Assembly (NCBI GenBank): GCA_002292025.1
Contig: DBBC01000007.1
Coordinates: 1-11,175 of the forward strand
Direction of reading: 5' to 3'
Length of the DNA stretch: 11,175 bases
From: Firmicutes bacterium UBA994
Lineage (GTDB): Bacteria > Bacillota > UBA994
Shown here: positions 7,483-11,175 of the stretch, piece after piece
How the letters are laid out: every line of letters starts with the position of its first letter
Position numbering within the stretch: position 1 is the first letter of the stretch
Position numbers and translations under genes: made by a program
Notes under the pieces: generated by a model
What the model was told of the DNA's origin: nothing
The model's input: the letters and a program-made list of their open reading frames with translations, nothing else
Databases searched by the model: none

Positions 7483-8925
7483 TTATGTTTGTAGCGAGCG
7501 GGCGTGGCGCAATTTGTATTGCAGGGTTTGGCGGGGGATGCGCAGTATCTCCGCGGCGAGGGTAACGTTGCCGCGCGCTTGCTGCATGGCCTGCTCTATC
7601 AGGCGGGTTTCCACGTCGGCTAGGGTATCGTGCAAGCTGCGACTTCCGGCTGCGGATTCAATAGGAAAAGCGTGCGCCGCAGGGGCAAAGTGACTTCGTC
7701 CCTCGCGCAGGTCATACGGCAAGTGCGCGGATTCGATGACATCGCCGTCCATGGTGCTCATCGCCCCTTCGAGCGCGTGCCGCAGCTCGCGCACGTTTCC
7801 CGGCCAGGTGTGGGCCGTAAAGAGGCGGATTACGTCCTCGGACAGCCCGATGACACGCCGTGCGTATACGCGATTGTAGTGGTTAACAAAATGGTTGGCT
7901 AACAATACGCAGTCGTCGCGCCGCTCGCGCAGGGGCGGCACGCGCAAGGTTACGACGTTTAAGCGTGCCAGCAAATCCGCGCGCAACGCACCTCTACGCA
8001 CGGCAGAGGAAGGGTCTTCGCTCAGGATGGTGATAAGTCTCACGTCTAGCGGGCGCTCCTTGCTGTCGCCGACGCGGCGCACGCACCCCGCTTGTAGTAG
8101 GCACAGCAGCTTGCCTTGAAGCTCAATGGACATAGCGCCAAGCGCATCTAAACACAGTGTTCCCTGATATGCCACTTCAAATAGCCCCGGCCGATTTTCC
8201 GCGCTGGGGAAACTCGCCCTAGTGGTACCAAAGAGCATGGCTTCCAGCAGGGGGTCGGGTACTGTGGCACAGTTTTGCGCAATGAACGGCCTCTGCCTAC
8301 GGCGGCTGGCGTTGTGTATGGCCTGTGCTAACATCTTCTTGCCTGTGCCGGTCTCCCCGACAATCAGCACGGGGGAGTTTGTCGTCGCCGCGCGTTGTGC
8401 CAAAGATTTGAGTTCGACCATTTTTTGGGTTTGCCCGTAGATGTCGGCAAAGGTATACCGCGCGACCGCCTTGTAGAGGGGAGCGCCTTCCGCTTGGCTG
8501 TCAGTGCTCAGTTTCTGCAAATCAAGCAGCTGTTCGGAGAGCTCCCGCACGGCGGTAATATTCTTGCTGATTTCTACCGCTCCCACTAAGCGATGGTCAA
8601 CGATAATGGGGAGGGTCATGTTTACGGTAGTCACACGCTGCCCTTTAAAATTGGTGAAGGTTTGCTGTTCGGAGAGCAGCGGACGTTTGGCACGGCAAAC
8701 TTTAAGCAAGGTACTGCTCTCCCATGTTAACGAGGGATATACATCGAGGATATGCCTGCCAATGACAGACTCGGGCTCGAGCCCATCCAGTTCTCCCGCT
8801 TGGGCGTTGTAGTACACCGTGACGCCGGTGGCGTCCACAATGTGCACACCTTCGTCAATGGCCAGCAAAAGGGTAAGCAGGGCCTGCCTGAGCCATGGTG
8901 CACTATCCGTTCGCGCCAGAATCAT
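7483..8925 (-). CDS. PAS / AAA+ / Fis-type transcriptional regulator with degenerate sigma-54 motifs
   Basis: The 480-residue protein has the layout of bacterial enhancer-binding proteins: a PAS-type sensor (about 18-125), a short linker, an AAA+ domain (about 160-390) and a C-terminal Fis-type helix-turn-helix (436-479). Walker A GETGTGK (190-196), the arginine-finger region RADLLARLNV and the PPLRERRDD segment are present. Three motifs deviate. The GAFTGA loop that contacts sigma-54 reads ASFPSA (237-242). The Walker B aspartate-glutamate pair reads LDA (259-261), so the catalytic glutamate is alanine. The sensor I ATN reads ILS (300-302). It may therefore act without sigma-54, as TyrR does, or as a non-hydrolysing repressor or activator. 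Location at the head of the operon suggests it controls lysine fermentation, with the PAS domain sensing lysine or an intermediate (inference). ATG at 8923-8925 is preferred because GAGG (8931-8934) is five bases away; the GTG codon just before it is too close. Confidence 0.9.
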   Translation of the reverse strand: MILARTDSAPWLRQALLTLLLAIDEGVHIVDATGVTVYYNAQAGELDGLEPESVIGRHILDVYPSLTWESSTLLKVCRAKRPLLSEQQTFTNFKGQRVTTVNMTLPIIVDHRLVGAVEISKNITAVRELSEQLLDLQKLSTDSQAEGAPLYKAVARYTFADIYGQTQKMVELKSLAQRAATTNSPVLIVGETGTGKKMLAQAIHNASRRRQRPFIAQNCATVPDPLLEAMLFGTTRASFPSAENRPGLFEVAYQGTLCLDALGAMSIELQGKLLCLLQAGCVRRVGDSKERPLDVRLITILSEDPSSAVRRGALRADLLARLNVVTLRVPPLRERRDDCVLLANHFVNHYNRVYARRVIGLSEDVIRLFTAHTWPGNVRELRHALEGAMSTMDGDVIESAHLPYDLREGRSHFAPAAHAFPIESAAGSRSLHDTLADVETRLIEQAMQQARGNVTLAAEILRIPRQTLQYKLRHARSLQT

Positions 8926-8930
8926 CACCG

Positions 8931-8934
8931 CCTC
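8931..8934 (-). promoter_or_regulatory. Ribosome binding site deciding the regulator start
   Basis: GAGG on the minus strand is five bases before ATG 8923-8925 but only two before the in-frame GTG 8926-8928. The ATG is therefore the likelier start. The site is weaker than those of the enzyme genes, in line with lower regulator output. Confidence 0.6.
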
Positions 8935-9013
8935 ATTTTCGGCAGTAACGCCGAAGTTTCAGCGCACATCTTCGACACGGATGGTGAAAACTCCTGCACG
9001 ATGATCGCGAGGC

Positions 9014-9071
9014 GGTACAATTTCACGCTGGAAGCGCAGGCGCAGGACAGAGCTGCATGGTGTGGTACAAT
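9014..9071. repeat. Direct repeat GGTACAAT, two copies 50 bp apart in the divergent promoter region
   Basis: GGTACAAT occurs at 9014-9021 and again at 9064-9071, exactly 50 bases apart (about five helical turns on the same face). The second copy contains the proposed -10 of speB. Both lie in the roughly 177-base gap between the regulator and speB starts, so they could be operator half-sites for the neighbouring regulator, alternative promoters, or chance. Confidence 0.4.
9044..9071 (+). promoter_or_regulatory. Probable sigma-A promoter of speB
   Basis: An extended -10 element TGGTACAAT (9063-9071) is preceded, with a 16-base spacer, by AGGACA (9044-9049), which matches four of six -35 positions. 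Transcription would start near 9078, leaving a leader of about 25 bases before the GTG. I saw no -24/-12 (sigma-54) promoter in this gap on either strand. Confidence 0.55.
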
Positions 9072-9090
9072 ACCTGTAATATAGCCACTG

Positions 9091-9096
9091 GGAGGT
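9091..9096 (+). promoter_or_regulatory. Ribosome binding site deciding the speB start
   Basis: GGAGGT ends six bases before the GTG at 9103 but touches the in-frame TTG at 9097, so the GTG is the likely start. Confidence 0.8.
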
Positions 9097-9102
9097 TTGA
9101 GT

Positions 9103-9981
9103 GTGAGTCTTGTTTCGCTAAAAAAATTGATTGAGCCGAGCACAGGGTTTTTAGCTAACACCGCTGATTTTGACGCGGCTAAAGCTGTTATCCTAGGGGT
9201 CCCCATGGATTACACCGTCAGTTTTCGCCCCGGCAGTCGCCTAGGACCGCAGCGCGTGCGCGAAGTATCCTACGGTGTGGAGGAGTACAGCTTTTACTTG
9301 GACAGGTCACTGTTTGATCGCGCCTACTATGACGCCGGCGACTTGAGCCTGCCGATAGGCAATGTGCCGGCCAGTCTAGAGATTATCCATGATGCGATGC
9401 GGGCCGTTTTAGCCGCAAACAAAATGCCCTTCGCTTTGGGCGGAGAGCATCTCATATCTTGGCCCATAATTCAGGCCATGTCAGAAAAGTACCCGAACCT
9501 TGCCGTGGTGCACTTTGACGCCCACGCCGACTTAAGGGACGACTATCTGGGTGAGCGTTTTTCGCACGCTACGGTTATGCGCCGCGTGGCCGAGCTGATT
9601 GGCCCGAAAAACCTCTATCAGTTTGGCATTAGGTCCGGCTCGCGCGAGGAGCGTAAATTCGCCGAAGAACACACCAATGTGTCGTTTTACCAGATTCACC
9701 CGGCCCTTAGCCAAGCGCTGCCCGAACTGCGTAAACGCCCGGTCTATGTATCGTTAGACATTGACGTGGTTGACCCGGGTTTCGCGCCCGGTACGGGTAC
9801 GCCGGAGCCAGGCGGATGCACTTCAGGGGACATCATCCGTGCCGTCCATGTTTTAGGGCAATGCAACGTGGTCGGCTTTGACTTGGTAGAGGTTGCGCCC
9901 GCTCTCGATCTCGCGCAGATTACGGCCGTTCTGGCGGCAAAAATAATGCGGGAGGCCTTGCTAAGCTTCATGCCGGCGTGA
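9103..9981 (+). CDS. speB: Agmatinase-family ureohydrolase (SpeB-like)
   Basis: This is a 292-residue arginase/agmatinase-superfamily hydrolase, which cleaves a guanidino group to release urea; agmatine to putrescine is the most likely reaction. All binuclear manganese ligands are present: H116 in GGEH, D139, H141 and D143 in FDAHAD, and D219 and D221 in SLDID. Further family signatures are SHATVMRR (154-161) and the long loop DPGFAPGTGTPEPGG (224-238). The length and the SHA motif fit agmatinase rather than arginase; guanidinobutyrase or another guanidino substrate remains possible. The GTG at 9103 is preferred over TTG 9097 on ribosome binding site spacing. It is transcribed divergently from the lysine-cluster regulator and converges with the aminotransferase gene with a seven-base gap. 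No arginine decarboxylase gene is in the window, so the source of agmatine is unknown. Confidence 0.9.
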   Translation: MSLVSLKKLIEPSTGFLANTADFDAAKAVILGVPMDYTVSFRPGSRLGPQRVREVSYGVEEYSFYLDRSLFDRAYYDAGDLSLPIGNVPASLEIIHDAMRAVLAANKMPFALGGEHLISWPIIQAMSEKYPNLAVVHFDAHADLRDDYLGERFSHATVMRRVAELIGPKNLYQFGIRSGSREERKFAEEHTNVSFYQIHPALSQALPELRKRPVYVSLDIDVVDPGFAPGTGTPEPGGCTSGDIIRAVHVLGQCNVVGFDLVEVAPALDLAQITAVLAAKIMREALLSFMPA

Positions 9982-9988
9982 AACAGGA

Positions 9989-11140
9989 CTATATATTGGC
10001 GTCGAATTTTGCCTGCGCCGCAGCAATGTCGGCCTTGCGCCCTTGTGCGGCAAGGGCCTCGCCTATCAGCCCGACTGCCTGCCTTAGTTCTGCGGCGGTT
10101 ACGTTACCCATGTGCCCAATGCGGAAGGCCTTGCCGGCGAGGGAAGCCAATGCTCCCGCCACCACGACGCCGCGTCCGGCAAGAAACTTACGAAACTCTA
10201 GGTCGACGATGCCCTCCGGGTATTGCAGACAAGTGAGCGTGGGGGCGGCTACGCTCTCCTCGGCTAATGGCCTTAGACCGTATGTGGCAAGCGCGGCGCG
10301 GATGGCTTGGCCTAGCCGCAGATGCCGCGCGTAGCGCTTTTCCAGCCCTTCCGCGAGCACGATTTGCATGGCGCGACGATAGGCGTACAGCATATTGACG
10401 GCGGGAGTGGCAAAATATTTGCTCGGGTCTTTCATGATCGGTAGCCAGTTGTTGATATCTGCGTAATAGGCGGGAATGCGCGGCAGCTGTGCGCGTGCCG
10501 CTAATGCCTGCGGCCCAAAAGCTATTATGGCCAAGCCCGGCGGCACGCCAATGGCCTTTTGCGACCCTGTTAAGACCACGTCGATCTTGGCGCCCGACCC
10601 ATAGTCATGCTGCATATCCTCAGCAACGGCAGCGGTGGCGCACACGCCGTCTAGAATAAAGAGCGCGTTGTACCGCTTGACAAGCGGCACTAAGGTCTCT
10701 AGGTCCGCCAGCACGCCGGTGGAGGTGTCCACATGGGTGACGGTTACGGCTTTGTACGTGTTCGCAGCGAGCTTGGCGGCGACTTCTTTGGGGTCTACGC
10801 GCTGTCCCCAAGGCGGGGCGATACTGTCCACGGCAATGCCGAAACTCTCGGCCAGCTTAATAAAGCGATCGCCGAAGAAGCCATGGGTGAGCACGAGAAT
10901 CTTCTCCCCCGCGGCGACGGTATTGACGATAGCCATCTCCATGGCTAGGGTGCCGGAACCTGCGACAATAAACACCTCCCCATCGGTGTTAAACATTTGC
11001 CGCGCCATTTGGAGGCTTTCCAGCGTGGCAGTGACTACACGTGGGTCGGTGTGGGCGTACGTCTCCGAGGCGAGGGCTGCATAGATTTCGTCTAGGACGG
11101 GCGTAGGACCTGGGATGAGCAGCATCTCTTTGTTTGGCAT
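9989..11140 (-). CDS. Class V PLP-dependent aminotransferase (alanine-glyoxylate / serine-pyruvate type)
   Basis: The 383-residue protein belongs to the fold-type I, class V aminotransferases that include alanine-glyoxylate, serine-pyruvate, serine-glyoxylate and PucG-type enzymes. It starts with the typical LLIPGPTPV segment, then a SGTLAMEMA loop (62-70) that binds the PLP phosphate, D164 in ILDGVCA facing the PLP ring nitrogen, the Schiff-base lysine K195 in TGSQKAIGVPPG, and R340 in FRIGHMG for the substrate carboxylate. The usual TPP segment reads ATPAVNML here (244-251). The residues are those of an active enzyme, but the substrate cannot be read from the sequence. No signal peptide is seen. 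ATG at 11138-11140 has GGGGAGGT (11147-11154) six bases ahead. Its stop lies seven bases from the speB stop, with no room for a terminator between them. Its promoter probably lies beyond the right edge. Confidence 0.9.
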   Translation of the reverse strand: MPNKEMLLIPGPTPVLDEIYAALASETYAHTDPRVVTATLESLQMARQMFNTDGEVFIVAGSGTLAMEMAIVNTVAAGEKILVLTHGFFGDRFIKLAESFGIAVDSIAPPWGQRVDPKEVAAKLAANTYKAVTVTHVDTSTGVLADLETLVPLVKRYNALFILDGVCATAAVAEDMQHDYGSGAKIDVVLTGSQKAIGVPPGLAIIAFGPQALAARAQLPRIPAYYADINNWLPIMKDPSKYFATPAVNMLYAYRRAMQIVLAEGLEKRYARHLRLGQAIRAALATYGLRPLAEESVAAPTLTCLQYPEGIVDLEFRKFLAGRGVVVAGALASLAGKAFRIGHMGNVTAAELRQAVGLIGEALAAQGRKADIAAAQAKFDANI

Positions 11141-11146
11141 TTGTTT

Positions 11147-11154
11147 ACCTCCCC
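11147..11154 (-). promoter_or_regulatory. Ribosome binding site of the class V aminotransferase
   Basis: GGGGAGGT on the minus strand, six bases before the ATG at 11138-11140. Confidence 0.8.
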
Positions 11155-11175
11155 AGTTTATTCAACGCAAGGCTT

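Noticed and set aside
8991..9002. CTCCTGCACGAT also occurs at 41-52
   Set aside because: A single 12-base match in 11 kb is expected by chance, and one copy is within kamE coding sequence.
9097..9102. TTG start for speB two codons upstream
   Set aside because: The TTG is almost in contact with the GGAGGT site, leaving no spacing; the GTG at 9103 fits.
10686..10696. GGCACTAAGGT resembling a module of the kdd-kamA palindrome
   Set aside because: It is a lone copy inside the aminotransferase coding sequence with no mirrored arm, so it is most likely chance.
10635..11084. Open frame of 149 codons on the plus strand
   Set aside because: It is antisense to the class V aminotransferase, which has all catalytic motifs; the frame has no family features.

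Overview
The window looks like a piece of a Bacillota (Clostridia-type) chromosome. Nearly every gene has a strong AGGAGG-type ribosome binding site, genes are packed with gaps of a few bases or small overlaps, and one gene uses a GTG start chosen by its ribosome binding site. The proteins are closest in character to those of amino-acid-fermenting clostridia. By eye the base composition is above 50% GC, which would fit a less common clostridial lineage rather than classic low-GC Clostridium. This taxonomic call is inference.

Most of the window (about 20 to 8925, all on the minus strand) is a lysine fermentation cluster. In transcription order it holds a PAS / AAA+ / Fis-type regulator, kdd (3,5-diaminohexanoate dehydrogenase), a 131-base gap with a modular palindromic repeat, kamA (lysine 2,3-aminomutase), kamB and kamC (the proposed reactivase pair of the B12 mutase, with KamC a MutS-like ATPase), kamD and kamE (the two subunits of lysine 5,6-aminomutase). 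KamA converts L-lysine to L-beta-lysine using a radical SAM cluster and PLP. KamDE moves the terminal amino group with adenosylcobalamin and PLP, giving 3,5-diaminohexanoate. Kdd oxidises that to 3-keto-5-aminohexanoate. The later enzymes (kce, kal, CoA transferase) are not in this window and may lie past its left edge.

The right part (9103 to 11140) holds an agmatinase-family ureohydrolase (speB-like, plus strand), divergent from the regulator, and a class V PLP aminotransferase (minus strand) convergent with it. Their link to lysine fermentation is not shown by the sequence.

The points most worth a second look are the regulator, whose GAFTGA loop, Walker B glutamate and sensor I motif are all altered while its DNA-binding domain is intact; the three-module-per-arm palindrome between kdd and kamA, at the place where kce sits in the lysine clusters I recall; and the KamB/KamC pair. 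I found no RNA genes, insertion sequences, CRISPR arrays or riboswitches, and no gene-free stretch longer than about 180 bases.
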